From assembly GCF_001276715.1 (NCBI RefSeq), contig NZ_LIUQ01000005.1:181589-217907 (forward strand): a DNA stretch of 36,319 nucleotides, in the 5' to 3' direction. Below, one piece after another: positions 1 to 8,500 of this stretch. Source of the DNA: Planktothricoides sp. SR001 (GTDB lineage Bacteria; Cyanobacteriota; Cyanobacteriia; Cyanobacteriales; Laspinemataceae). Below the pieces are notes generated by a model. It did not search any database, was not told where the DNA came from, and saw only the letters and a program-made list of their open reading frames with translations. Made by a program: the position numbers and the translations under genes. Positions within the stretch are counted from its first letter, which is position 1, and every line of letters begins with the position of its first letter.

Positions 1-130
1 CGCCCCTAACACACCCTACCCCAAGGCTATTTATGGTGCGTTACGGGGCGGATTTTTAGGCTAATTATTAGGTAATTAAATTAGCGCCGCCCCTAACACA
101 CCCTACCCCAAGGCTATTTATGGTGCGCCC
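1..130. repeat. Tandem copies of a ~72-bp palindromic repeat (family R1)
   Basis: Bases 1-40 are repeated at 89-128, a tandem period of 88. The unit at 35-106 begins GGTGCGTTACGGGGCGG and ends CCGCCCCTAACACACCCTAC. These ends are imperfect inverted repeats around an AT-rich core, so the unit can fold into a hairpin. Further copies lie at 1259-1330, 4114-4185 and 4217-4288. It has no coding capacity and looks like a small non-autonomous palindromic or MITE-like element. The first 24 bases are the right end of a copy cut by the window edge. Confidence 0.8.
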
Positions 131-164
131 TACACCAGCTATCCTCTCAATCCTGTGACTATTG

Positions 165-536
165 CTATTCTCTTGTATCAAACGGATTCAGTAGATTTAT
201 GTCAGCAATCCACTGAAAATCATCCACATTTCTGGTAATTAATGTTAACTGATGCACCAATGCAGTCCCGGCAATAATTGCGTCCCCTAATGACATTCTT
301 CTCTGTTGTCGCAAAGCAACAGCTTGAATCAACACCTCCTCGGATATCGGCAGAACTTCAGCAACCTGAAAAAACGCTTCAAAATACTGCCGTTGTTGCT
401 CCGTCAGTTGATGATAGCCCAATACTTCCAGATAACTGAGGGCTGATACTGCTGGTGAATTTTCCGCAATTAATCCTCGCAAATTGGCATATTCTGGCTG
501 TGCGGAATAGATAATAATATTGCTATCAAGAAGCAT
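165..536 (-). CDS. PIN-domain VapC-type toxin (type II toxin-antitoxin)
   Basis: This 123-residue protein has the size and acidic pattern of a PIN-domain ribonuclease: D4 in the opening LLDSN, E37 in SYLEV, D85 in SLGDA, and D105/D106 after the TRN motif. In this family the acidic residues bind metal and cut RNA, usually tRNA or rRNA. Its start codon lies three bases after the stop of the gene at 540-794, so the two are almost certainly one antitoxin-toxin operon, translated antitoxin first. All expected acidic positions are present, so the toxin looks intact. Its RNA target cannot be told from the sequence. Confidence 0.85.
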   Translation of the reverse strand: MLLDSNIIIYSAQPEYANLRGLIAENSPAVSALSYLEVLGYHQLTEQQRQYFEAFFQVAEVLPISEEVLIQAVALRQQRRMSLGDAIIAGTALVHQLTLITRNVDDFQWIADINLLNPFDTRE

Positions 537-539
537 CGT

Positions 540-794
540 TTATCGCCCCGGTAATGAACGGTCTTGTCGAGTTTCTCGTTGCCACAAGATAGGATCTATA
601 TTTTCTAATCCTTCTGTTGCCGCCAGATTTTCTAAGATTTCCGCCATCTTTTGCCCGCGTGTTTTTGCGTCTGGGACTGGTTTTTTATCGAGTAAAGTTA
701 CATACACCTCTAACATTTCATCTCCCAGATCGGGTCTATCCTCAATCCACTCTACATGACTTCCTTTCAATAGTGCTTTAAATGTTTTTAGCAT
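540..794 (-). CDS. Antitoxin partner of the PIN toxin
   Basis: This 84-residue protein lies directly upstream of the PIN toxin, with three bases between stop and start. It opens MLKTFKALLKGSHVEWIED and ends WQRETRQDRSLPGR, a form I associate with small cyanobacterial antitoxins paired with VapC-like toxins. AGAGG sits six bases before the ATG and supports this start. The first part is predicted to form a short beta-rich DNA-binding region, and the polar C-terminal tail probably wraps the toxin; both are inferred from the family. Such antitoxins normally repress their own operon. Confidence 0.75.
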   Translation of the reverse strand: MLKTFKALLKGSHVEWIEDRPDLGDEMLEVYVTLLDKKPVPDAKTRGQKMAEILENLAATEGLENIDPILWQRETRQDRSLPGR

Positions 795-816
795 GATTAT
801 CCTCTAAAAATATGCT

Positions 817-1019
817 CTAAGACAAGAAGCGATCGTCTTGAAAATTGGGTGAATTTTGCAGCTTTCCCACAAAGTCAGCTAATGTATTTTTTTCAAGGGT
901 TCACTCCCCGGATCGGAAATAGGTATGACCATGATTTCCACTTCTTGATCCGGTAGAGAAAGCGATTGATTCAAAATAATAGTTTGACCGCGCTTAATTC
1001 CTTTAGCTCTAACGATCAT
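817..1019 (-). pseudogene. Frameshifted antitoxin-like gene
   Basis: From the ATG at 1019 the frame reads MIVRAKGIKRGQTIILNQ and then DQEVEIMVIPISDPGSEPL, and stops at 879-881 after 46 codons. One base fewer in the T7 run at 887-893 (A7 in the transcript) lets it continue as TLADFVGKLQNSPNFQDD to a stop at 817-819, giving about 67 codons. This is the layout of small cyanobacterial antitoxins of VapC-like toxins. It sits just upstream of the antitoxin at 540-794, so two antitoxin-like genes are stacked. The break may be decay, a sequencing error in the homopolymer, or slippage. Confidence 0.6.
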
Positions 1020-1108
1020 AAATTTGCTTAAGCCGCTTAGTTAATGCCATAATTATAACATAATTCATTTCGGCATTGCTTGAGTAGCAGAATATTTGCT
1101 ATAAATAG

Positions 1109-1254
1109 ATGTTTGATGCCCTGAAAGAGTTCCCAGAGGATTTACAAATTGAGCGCGATCGCTCCCTACCGATGGAACGAGAGCAAATTGTATGAAAATT
1201 TTGCTTGATACGGATATTTGTATCTATACAATTATACGATTTTTGTCTGGTTGA
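1109..1254 (+). pseudogene. VapBC remnant truncated by a repeat
   Basis: An ATG at 1109 opens a 28-codon frame, MFDALKEFPEDLQIERDR, that resembles the C-terminal toxin-binding tail of VapB antitoxins. Its TGA stop overlaps an ATG at 1192 (ATGA) that opens MKILLDTDICIYTI, the diagnostic first strand of VapC PIN toxins. The toxin frame runs only 20 codons. From about 1240 it enters bases also found at 4200-4220 beside another R1 repeat copy. The coupled VapB end and VapC start are therefore all that is left of a module cut by an R1 element. The VapB N-terminus is also missing. Confidence 0.65.
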
Positions 1255-1330
1255 TGATGGTGCGTTACGGGGCGGATTTTTGAGATAATTATTAGTTAAT
1301 TAAATTAGCGCCGCCCCTAACACACCCTAC
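1240..1330. repeat. R1 palindromic repeat copy inside VapC remnant
   Basis: The core 1259-1330 matches the copies at 35-106, 4114-4185 and 4217-4288. The left flank CTGGTTGATGAT is shared with the 4217 copy, so the element probably begins near 1240. Confidence 0.75.
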
Positions 1331-1347
1331 CCCAACGCTATTTATGG

Positions 1348-1413
1348 AGAAACCGGGTTTATTTAATAAATCTTGGCTAAAATGCGCTCATTGTTGTAGA
1401 AACCCGGTTTCTT
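1348..1413. repeat. Inverted repeat of family R2 (AGAAACCGGGTTT)
   Basis: The left end AGAAACCGGGTTT and right end AGAAACCCGGTTTCTTT bracket about 40 bases. Each end is itself nearly palindromic and the two together form a hairpin. Related copies are at 5422-5486, 15531-15597 and 17231-17295, with degenerate ones at 4014-4080 and 11449-11500. This copy directly abuts R1 at 1330. Confidence 0.7.
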
Positions 1414-1461
1414 TTCGGGAGGTGTTGAATCCATAGTGTTAAGCGTCAAACACCGAAATAG

Positions 1462-3945
1462 TCAAGACAGATTTTTTATATCTTCGTATGGACCTAAAAA
1501 TCTTTCGCCATTAAAATGAATCATGTGCTCCGGTTGATCTGCCACCCATACTTCGGTTTCCCAGGAAATTTCCGCTAGATATCGGGTCATTTCTTTGCGA
1601 CTTGGGAAAGCTGTCACAAAAACCAAGCCTTTTTGACTCGATCGAAAAAGTTGCTTTAATTCATTGTGACGTTTCAAATTAACTGGGCCATGACTTGTCA
1701 CCGCTTCTATGAGTACAAGCCAATCTTTCTGTTGATAATAAATCACAATATCGGGCATTTTACCGTGAGGATCTAACTCAATGCCTATTTCTCGGAATTT
1801 TTCAGTTTCATTAATCAGAAACTTATCCCCTGCATCACCGATATAGAGAACTAAACCTCCGGGAGTAAATCTAGGACAAAAACTTTCCAAAATATCTTTG
1901 ATTAAAATATTTTGCCCACCGGATGATAGTTCAATCTCCTGACCATCGGGCAAACATACAGGAATCATGGGGATATTTCGATTTTTATCCTGTAATAAAT
2001 TAGTCACTGAATTGGCATAATTTCCGCAAGCCTCTGGCCATTTTTTAGAATTATATAATTTCAGTAGTGATAATGCTTGTGGAGCGAGTTGATAACACCA
2101 TTTAGGGCTGTTAATGGGGCGATTTGGTTGATCTGGATTTTCCATAACCATTCCCATTTGGACAAACTGATGCATCGTTTGTCGTCGCACGGTTTCTCTC
2201 GTATTTGGTGCATATTGTTTACCATAGTAATCCCGAAACCAGTTCATCATTTCTGTAATTCCTCGTCTGGGGGCGGTGGCTTCACTCCAAGGTGTATCCG
2301 GGCGAATATCTGCTAATGCCAGTAAGCAAAGGGCAGACCTTTCATTTTGTTGTTCTTTTGGCGTAGAAATATCTTTGAGAATTGCCAATGCTTCCTCAAT
2401 TCGTTTACTAGCCTGGATCGCATTTGTTGCTTCTTTCATAATTGATAAAACTCTATGGACAATCCGATCAATTTGCTCCTGATTTAAGTCAGAATCACCA
2501 ATTTGCTGCCCCAGTCGGATCAGATCATCTTTACTAGGGTATTTAATCCGCCGCAAGTCTGTGGCATTAACTTGTGTATGTCCACTAAACTGCCGGAAGT
2601 AACTATCAAATAAAGTTGAATTCAGAAATGCTGCTAAACCTCTGGCTAGGTCGGGATTTATTCCCTTACCTTTAGCATGGTAGTAATTTAAATGATTTTC
2701 TATGCCTAGTACGGCGGTATTAACGGGAGGACAAACAGCAGCAATAATCCGCCGTTTTTCCTCTTTCGCAGAAAAACGCTTAGTCAAAACGTACCAGCCA
2801 GATTTTACTAACCATTTTGCTGTTTCTTGGTTTTCTGCAATGGCGATCGCCTTGCGAGGATTCCTCGGTGGAAACACAACTTTCCCGAATTTAATCGATT
2901 CTGGGTAAAGCAACGGAACCGTCTGATTATCTGGGCAAGTTCTCAAAGATGATTTAAGACGAAAATCGACAACTGGCCCTGTTGAAACTTCTAATCCCAT
3001 TTCATCTAAAGTCGATGAAAATTGATTCATTTGCACCCGGATCAAATCGGCAATTGGATTTGTGACAATATGAATAAACCTATGATCATCGTTATTTTCA
3101 ACTACCCGATCGTAGGGAGCATATCTCAATTCTAAAGCTTGATTAATTTCGGCTTCATAATTGCTGGTAATTTCCACATAATCCGGCTGATATTTTGTTT
3201 TTATTCCATGAAATATAATATTTTCTTGTAAAACGTTATCTTCTGAAAAGACCGCTGACCGACTCTCAAAAATATGAATTTTTTGCAGCGCCATTTTTTC
3301 TAGAAAAGCTTGGCGAAAAAGACGAAAATACACCCCATTACAGAAACTTCTCGGTGTAATAGCGACCATCTCACCGCCTTGAGCAAGCTGTAACATAGAA
3401 AGCCAAACGAATGCACTATAGAGATTTACCGTATCAATTTCCAAGCTGGTTAGGATCTTTTTTTCGATTGATTGGCTGTGAATTTTTTTATAGGGCGGAT
3501 TGAGAATAATGTGAGTGAATTCTGGGGATAAACTCGAAAAAAGTGGTAAATTTATTTGATTCTCAGCTTTGATAAAATTATCCTGGTGCAAGGAATAATC
3601 AGCCTCAATTCCTTGATTTTGTAATGCCGTACAACAATCCCTAAGACACTGATTTAATGATTCGATAAAAATTGGCTCAATTTCATAGACGGTGATGTAG
3701 CAACTTTTGACTTGATTAGGATTAGCTAATAACCGCTCTACCACTGCCGCAGTTAATGTGCCTACTCCGGATCCTGGATCGAGAATTTTAATATGACCAG
3801 ATAGACTATTAAACTGTCTTGCCATGAACCGGGCAATGTTAGCAGGAGTCAAAAATTGCCCCAATTCACTCCGCTGCTTCTGATTCAATTTGGCAGAGCA
3901 ATGAAGTCTGGTAATATCAGCATAATCGGTCAGGAATGTGGTCAT
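1462..3945 (-). CDS. Fused adenine methyltransferase / BsuBI-PstI-type restriction endonuclease
   Basis: This 827-residue protein appears to be a complete type II restriction-modification system in one chain. The N-terminal part is an N6-adenine methyltransferase: GQFLTP (29-34), S-adenosylmethionine motif I DPGSGVGTLT (56-65) and catalytic motif IV NPPY (149-152). Residues about 250-480 would hold target recognition. The C-terminal third (about 530-827) looks like the BsuBI/PstI endonuclease family: a helical domain with RETVRRQTMHQFVQ, then a nuclease core with PDIVIYY (P731, D732), IEAVTSHGP (E747) and a conserved terminal GPYE. Prototype PstI and BsuBI enzymes are separate from their methylases, which recognise CTGCAG; that specificity here is inferred. 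No separate specificity subunit or methylase is nearby. The frame is intact. Confidence 0.8.
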   Translation of the reverse strand: MTTFLTDYADITRLHCSAKLNQKQRSELGQFLTPANIARFMARQFNSLSGHIKILDPGSGVGTLTAAVVERLLANPNQVKSCYITVYEIEPIFIESLNQCLRDCCTALQNQGIEADYSLHQDNFIKAENQINLPLFSSLSPEFTHIILNPPYKKIHSQSIEKKILTSLEIDTVNLYSAFVWLSMLQLAQGGEMVAITPRSFCNGVYFRLFRQAFLEKMALQKIHIFESRSAVFSEDNVLQENIIFHGIKTKYQPDYVEITSNYEAEINQALELRYAPYDRVVENNDDHRFIHIVTNPIADLIRVQMNQFSSTLDEMGLEVSTGPVVDFRLKSSLRTCPDNQTVPLLYPESIKFGKVVFPPRNPRKAIAIAENQETAKWLVKSGWYVLTKRFSAKEEKRRIIAAVCPPVNTAVLGIENHLNYYHAKGKGINPDLARGLAAFLNSTLFDSYFRQFSGHTQVNATDLRRIKYPSKDDLIRLGQQIGDSDLNQEQIDRIVHRVLSIMKEATNAIQASKRIEEALAILKDISTPKEQQNERSALCLLALADIRPDTPWSEATAPRRGITEMMNWFRDYYGKQYAPNTRETVRRQTMHQFVQMGMVMENPDQPNRPINSPKWCYQLAPQALSLLKLYNSKKWPEACGNYANSVTNLLQDKNRNIPMIPVCLPDGQEIELSSGGQNILIKDILESFCPRFTPGGLVLYIGDAGDKFLINETEKFREIGIELDPHGKMPDIVIYYQQKDWLVLIEAVTSHGPVNLKRHNELKQLFRSSQKGLVFVTAFPSRKEMTRYLAEISWETEVWVADQPEHMIHFNGERFLGPYEDIKNLS

Positions 3946-4013
3946 AGGATTAGTTTAGTAGCAGTATTTTTTTCTGGTGATACTGGGGAAAAAAATGCGC
4001 GATCGCCCGGACG

Positions 4014-4080
4014 GAGAAACCGTGTTTTTTTAATAAATATTAGCATAAAAGCAAAATTATCGCAAAAAACAGGTTTATTT
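4014..4080. repeat. Degenerate R2 inverted repeat
   Basis: AGAAACCGTGTTTTTTTAAT at the left and AAAAAACAGGTTTATTT at the right match the ends of the R2 copies at 1348 and 5422, with several substitutions. It lies upstream of the restriction-modification gene, beside two R1 copies. Confidence 0.5.
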
Positions 4081-4113
4081 TCCTGTGGGTTAACTATTTT
4101 TACGGTGCTTTAT

Positions 4114-4288
4114 GGTGCGTTACGGGGCGGATTTTTCAGATAGTTATTAGGTAATTAAATTAGCGCCGCCCCTAACACACCCTACGATTGATTATAAGTT
4201 TTTTCTGGTTGATGATGGTGCGTTACGGGGCGAATTTTTGAGATAATTGTTAGTTAATTAAATTATCGCCGCCCCTAACACACCCTAG
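4114..4288. repeat. Two R1 palindromic repeats in close succession
   Basis: Copies occupy 4114-4185 and 4217-4288, separated by 31 bases. Both start GGTGCGTTACGGGGCG and end in CCGCCCCTAACACACCCTA. The second ends one base before the stop codon of the alpha/beta hydrolase gene, so it may act as that gene's transcript end. Confidence 0.75.
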
Positions 4289-4289
4289 A

Positions 4290-5150
4290 TCATTTTTTAT
4301 AGACAATAAAACCCGCGATCGCATCTTTGAGGGCTTGGGGTTCGTCCACGCGGATTAAGTGACCGCTATTTTCAAATATTCTTAAATCTGAATTGGGGAT
4401 AGCGGCGGCAATTTCTTCGGAAAATTCCGGGGGACAAATCCAATCATGGCGACCACCAATAACTAATGTGGGAGCAGTAATTTTATGTAGTTGATCTAAG
4501 ATATTATAAGTCCGCAAAAATCCGCCAAATGCCTGATTAATTGCATCCACTGAGTAAATGGTTCGGTTGTCAGATTGGTTTTTCGCTTCCGGGTTATAGG
4601 TGACAGAGTATAAGGGCGCCATGACTTGAAAATAGGCTTTTAATTCCGCTTCATCTTTAAAGTTGCCAGCCCAGAGAAGTTCCGCATATTTCTTTTGTTC
4701 CGGTGTGCCTTTTTCGGCGATAAACTGTTTGGCTTTCTCTAAAAAACGATAGTCGGAAACGGTAGCAATGACAATTAAATGGGAGAGATTTTGCGGATAT
4801 TTGATGGCATAAGATAAGGCCACCATGCCCCCATAAGAACCGCCGATGACGATAATTTTATCTAAGCCGAGATATTGGCGCAAGGCTTCCATATCTTCGA
4901 CATTATTTTCTAAGGTATAAGTTTCTTTTGGGCCACGGGCAGACCGTCCCTGACCGCGATGGTCAAAATAGACTAATTGCATTTTTTGACTTAGGTCAGA
5001 AAGTCCCGCTTTGTAGGAAGTATGATCGCCCCCTGGCCCCCCATGAACCAGAAACGCCGTGGGTCTTTCTTTCATGCGATCGCCGTCAATGACTAACCCT
5101 GCCCCTTCAATATCAAAATAAATTTCTGTGTCTCTAATTTTTGCTTGCAT
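4290..5150 (-). CDS. Alpha/beta hydrolase, proline iminopeptidase-like
   Basis: This 286-residue protein has a full alpha/beta hydrolase fold signature: oxyanion-hole motif HGGPGG (36-41), the strand YFDHRGQGRS (61-70), nucleophile elbow GGSYGG with S105, acid D236 in GRHDWICPP and H264 in NSGHLIRVDEP. HGGPGG together with DHRGQGRS is typical of proline iminopeptidases and related S33-family hydrolases, which cut N-terminal residues from peptides or hydrolyse small esters and amides. There is no signal peptide, so it is probably cytoplasmic. It is a single gene between repeats. The exact substrate cannot be assigned; peptidase is the most likely of several options. Confidence 0.8.
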   Translation of the reverse strand: MQAKIRDTEIYFDIEGAGLVIDGDRMKERPTAFLVHGGPGGDHTSYKAGLSDLSQKMQLVYFDHRGQGRSARGPKETYTLENNVEDMEALRQYLGLDKIIVIGGSYGGMVALSYAIKYPQNLSHLIVIATVSDYRFLEKAKQFIAEKGTPEQKKYAELLWAGNFKDEAELKAYFQVMAPLYSVTYNPEAKNQSDNRTIYSVDAINQAFGGFLRTYNILDQLHKITAPTLVIGGRHDWICPPEFSEEIAAAIPNSDLRIFENSGHLIRVDEPQALKDAIAGFIVYKK

Positions 5151-5190
5151 TGTTGATGCCTTTGATTCACTTAAATTAAAGTTATTCTAA

Positions 5191-5230
5191 TAAGCAATAA
5201 TTTGCAACAATTTGCAATGATTTGCAATAA
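5191..5230. repeat. 10-bp tandem repeat, four units
   Basis: Units TAAGCAATAA, TTTGCAACAA, TTTGCAATGA and TTTGCAATAA follow one another without gaps in the spacer upstream of the hydrolase gene. Confidence 0.7.
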
Positions 5231-5234
5231 TATG

Positions 5235-5315
5235 CGGTAGGGTGGGTTAGGTGGCGATCGCTGGTAAATTTTTTCCATAGATTTAATCCTTTGGCCACCG
5301 TAACACACCTTACCG
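5235..5315. repeat. Imperfect inverted repeat of the GGTAGGGTGGGTTAG type
   Basis: The left arm CGGTAGGGTGGGTTAGGTGG pairs with the right arm CCACCGTAACACACCTTACCG across an AT-rich loop that also holds a HIP1 octamer. The right arm resembles the TAACACACC end of R1, so it may be a distant relative of that family. Confidence 0.6.
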
Positions 5316-5421
5316 AATTTTATCTGAGTTAAGAAAATCTGCAAAATCCCCACAAAAGCAAAATTCTGAGATTAAATAGGGATTGTATGCGCGATCGCCG
5401 GGGGTGAGAAACCAGGGCCGA

Positions 5422-5486
5422 AGAAACCGGGTTTCTTTAATAAATCTTGGTTGCGATGCAAAATTGCTCTGGAAACCCGGTTTCTT
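5422..5486. repeat. R2 inverted repeat
   Basis: AGAAACCGGGTTTCTTTAAT at the left and GGAAACCCGGTTTCTTG at the right bracket the element. The segment TTTAATAAATCTTGG next to the left end is identical to that in the copy at 1348. Confidence 0.75.
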
Positions 5487-5554
5487 GCCCCCAGCTTTCT
5501 TATCCCAAGTGCGATCGCATTTTTCACTCACAGATTTTTGATTGAGACAAACCT

Positions 5555-8500
5555 ATGTCGAGAATCTTCAAGAGATTTTGGTCGTGGTTTCTGGTAGGTA
5601 TATTTCTATTTTGGGGCATATCAGCCTGTGGAAACATCCAGAAACAGAAATCCGCCAATTTCTCACAATTCAACCAACCCTTACCAGAGGTGGCGCCTCT
5701 CGTCACCCCACAACTGCCGGACTGGATCGAACAAATTAGTCCGACAGAAACCGCAGAAACTCTAGCCCAGATTAAAATTCGGTTTAAAGAACCGTTAATT
5801 CCTTTAGAAAGTCTGGAGTCTACGGCAGAAGAAGGAAAACTCAAACTATTTGAAATTGAACCAAACATACCGGGGAGATTTCGATTTCTCACCCCGCGCA
5901 TGGTGGGATTTCAATCTGACGTAGCTTTCCCCAAAGCTACCCGGATTAAAGTCACCCTGAAAGCGGGATTAAGCGATTTAAAAAATAACCAAATTAATCA
6001 AGATTTGGCTTGGACATTTAACACCGAACCGATTAAGCTGACCGACTTACCGAAAATTCAGGAAAACGAATATGTCGATCCTGAATATATTGATGTCAAA
6101 CCCCAATTAACCTTTACCTCTAATGTGCAATTAGATGTTAAGTCATTAGAGGAAAAAGTGCAGCTTATTCCCAGAGGCACTCAAACCGGAATCCCCGTCA
6201 CCGTGGAGGAAAACGATGATGTAGCCTCACTCACTCCGGGGGAAACCTTTGACCCCGCTTTAAGAAATTGGAGTTATACGTTAACCCCGAAACGTCCATT
6301 AGAAAAAGGCACTCGATATCGCTTAGAATTTGCTCCCGGAATTCGTCCATTTCCCGGCAATTTACCTAGTGACACTCAATTTGTTTCTGAAGTTGAGACT
6401 TATTCACCGTTAAAATTGGAACGGATGGAGTTTACTGGGCAACCGGATATGAGCGGGGCTTATGGCCGATTTGTTAATGGTACACCGGAGTTAAAGTTTA
6501 ATAACAAACTGGAGATTGATTCGGTATTAGAAAATATTACCATTAATCCGCCACCCAAAGAGGGAGTTAACGCCGTTCAAGCTTATGATGAAGAATCAAG
6601 CATCAGCATTAATCCCTGGGGATTAGAACCGAATACGAATTACACCATTACCATTGGTAATAATCTAAAAGATGCCTTTGGTCAAACTTTGGGTGAAACT
6701 CTGACTCAAGAATATAATACCGGGGATATTGCCGGAAATATTTGGGCTCCGGATGGGTTAAATATTTTCCCAGCCCAGCAAAATTTAGAACTGAATATTT
6801 CTGCGGTTAATTTACCAGAATCGCAGTATAAAGCCACTTACAAGGTGGTACAACCCACGGACTTGATTTATGCGGATAACGCATATCCCAGAGGTGAATC
6901 AACTGATTTATTGTCAAGTCAGACAAGTTGGCAAAGTTTCCCCATTTCTGGAGAAAAAAATCAGACGCAAACTATCACAGTTCCTTTGCGTGAAAAGCTG
7001 GATAAAAATACTGGCTTACTCGCTTATGGGGTTAGCGCTAAGACCAATCGTTATGTAATGGATGGCAAGGAAGAATGGCGCGAACCTACCTTTTATGGTA
7101 TGGTACAATTAACTAATTTGGGGGTATTTAGTCAGTGGTTCCCTGACATGGGATTGATTCATGTAAATCATTTGTCTGATGGGGCAACGGTTCCTGGAGC
7201 AAATGTGCAAGTTTATCAGTCTCAAACCGATAGCAAAACTCGCGGTAATCCGACTCCTTGTGCTACGGGTACTACGGATAATTATGGCACGTTAGTGTTA
7301 ACTTCAGCCCAGGTAAAAAGCTGTAGTAAGAAAGCTGATGAAGCCCCAGAAGTTGTGGCGATTGTCCGAGAAGGGGATGATTGGGCTTTCGATCGCACCT
7401 GGTCTTGGAGTGGGGCTTATGGCTATGGAATTTATGGAGATTGGAATAGTGACAAACCTGTATCACGGGGTACGATTTTCTCCGATCGCCAACTTTATCA
7501 ACCGGGCGAAAAAGTAGCCTTAACTGGAGTTGCCTATTATTTAGAAAATGGTCAATTAACATCAGATCAAAATGATGTTTATTCTTTGGTTTTGCGCGAC
7601 CCAGACGGCAACGAAAAAGAACTAGGAACCCCAAGCACCAATGAATTTGGCACGTTTTCCTGGGAATTTACCCTAGATGAAAATCAGCCCCTTGGTTATT
7701 ATTCTCTGCAAGGAAAAGGCAGAAACCAGGGAGAAATTGATGGGGAATTTCGGGTAGCAGAGTTTAAGCCGCCGAATTTTAAGGTAGACTTAACCCTGAA
7801 TCAAGCAATTGCCAAACCTAATGAAACAGTTGCCGCAAATATCCAGAGTGATTATCTGTTTGGTTCTCCCGTATCTAACGCCCAAGTTCAATATTATGTC
7901 ACACGATCGCCTGCGCGGGACTTTGCCCCGAAAGGCTGGGAAAAATACTCTTTTGGTCGCCAATGGTTTTGGCCGGAAGAACAGCCTTCTATTAGTAGTG
8001 ATGTCCTGGAACAAAATGCCGTTTTGGATCGGGGCGGTTCCGGTAATTTCCAGGTACAAGTAGACCGGGATTTACCCTATCCCATGACCTATCGGGTAGA
8101 TGCAGAAGTGACGGATTTAGCCAATCTTTCCGTCAGCAATAGCCAGACTTTTACCGCCTTACCCAGTGATAAATTAATTGGCTTAAAAAGTAAGTGGGTT
8201 GCTGATGCGGGTAAACCGTTTTCTGTAGAGTTTATTGTCACCAACCTTCAAGGGGAAGCGATCGCCGGAGAAAGTATCCGCCTGGAATTACAAAAAATGA
8301 CTTATAGCCGCGTCAACCGCGTGGTTGCCGGTAGCCGAAATAGTCGTTATCAGGTGGAATATCAAACCGTCGATCGACAAGACATTAAATCTGCTACAGA
8401 AGCGAAAACCGTTAACCTCACCCCCCCAGAATCTGGTTCTTATCGAATTCGGGCATTTTTGGGGAATAATACGGATGAAATCACTGCCACAGATTTACAA

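Noticed and set aside
1-5500. Repeated short palindromes as a CRISPR array
   Set aside because: Spacing is irregular, the repeats themselves are about 65-90 bp with no unique equal-length spacers, and no cas gene is near.
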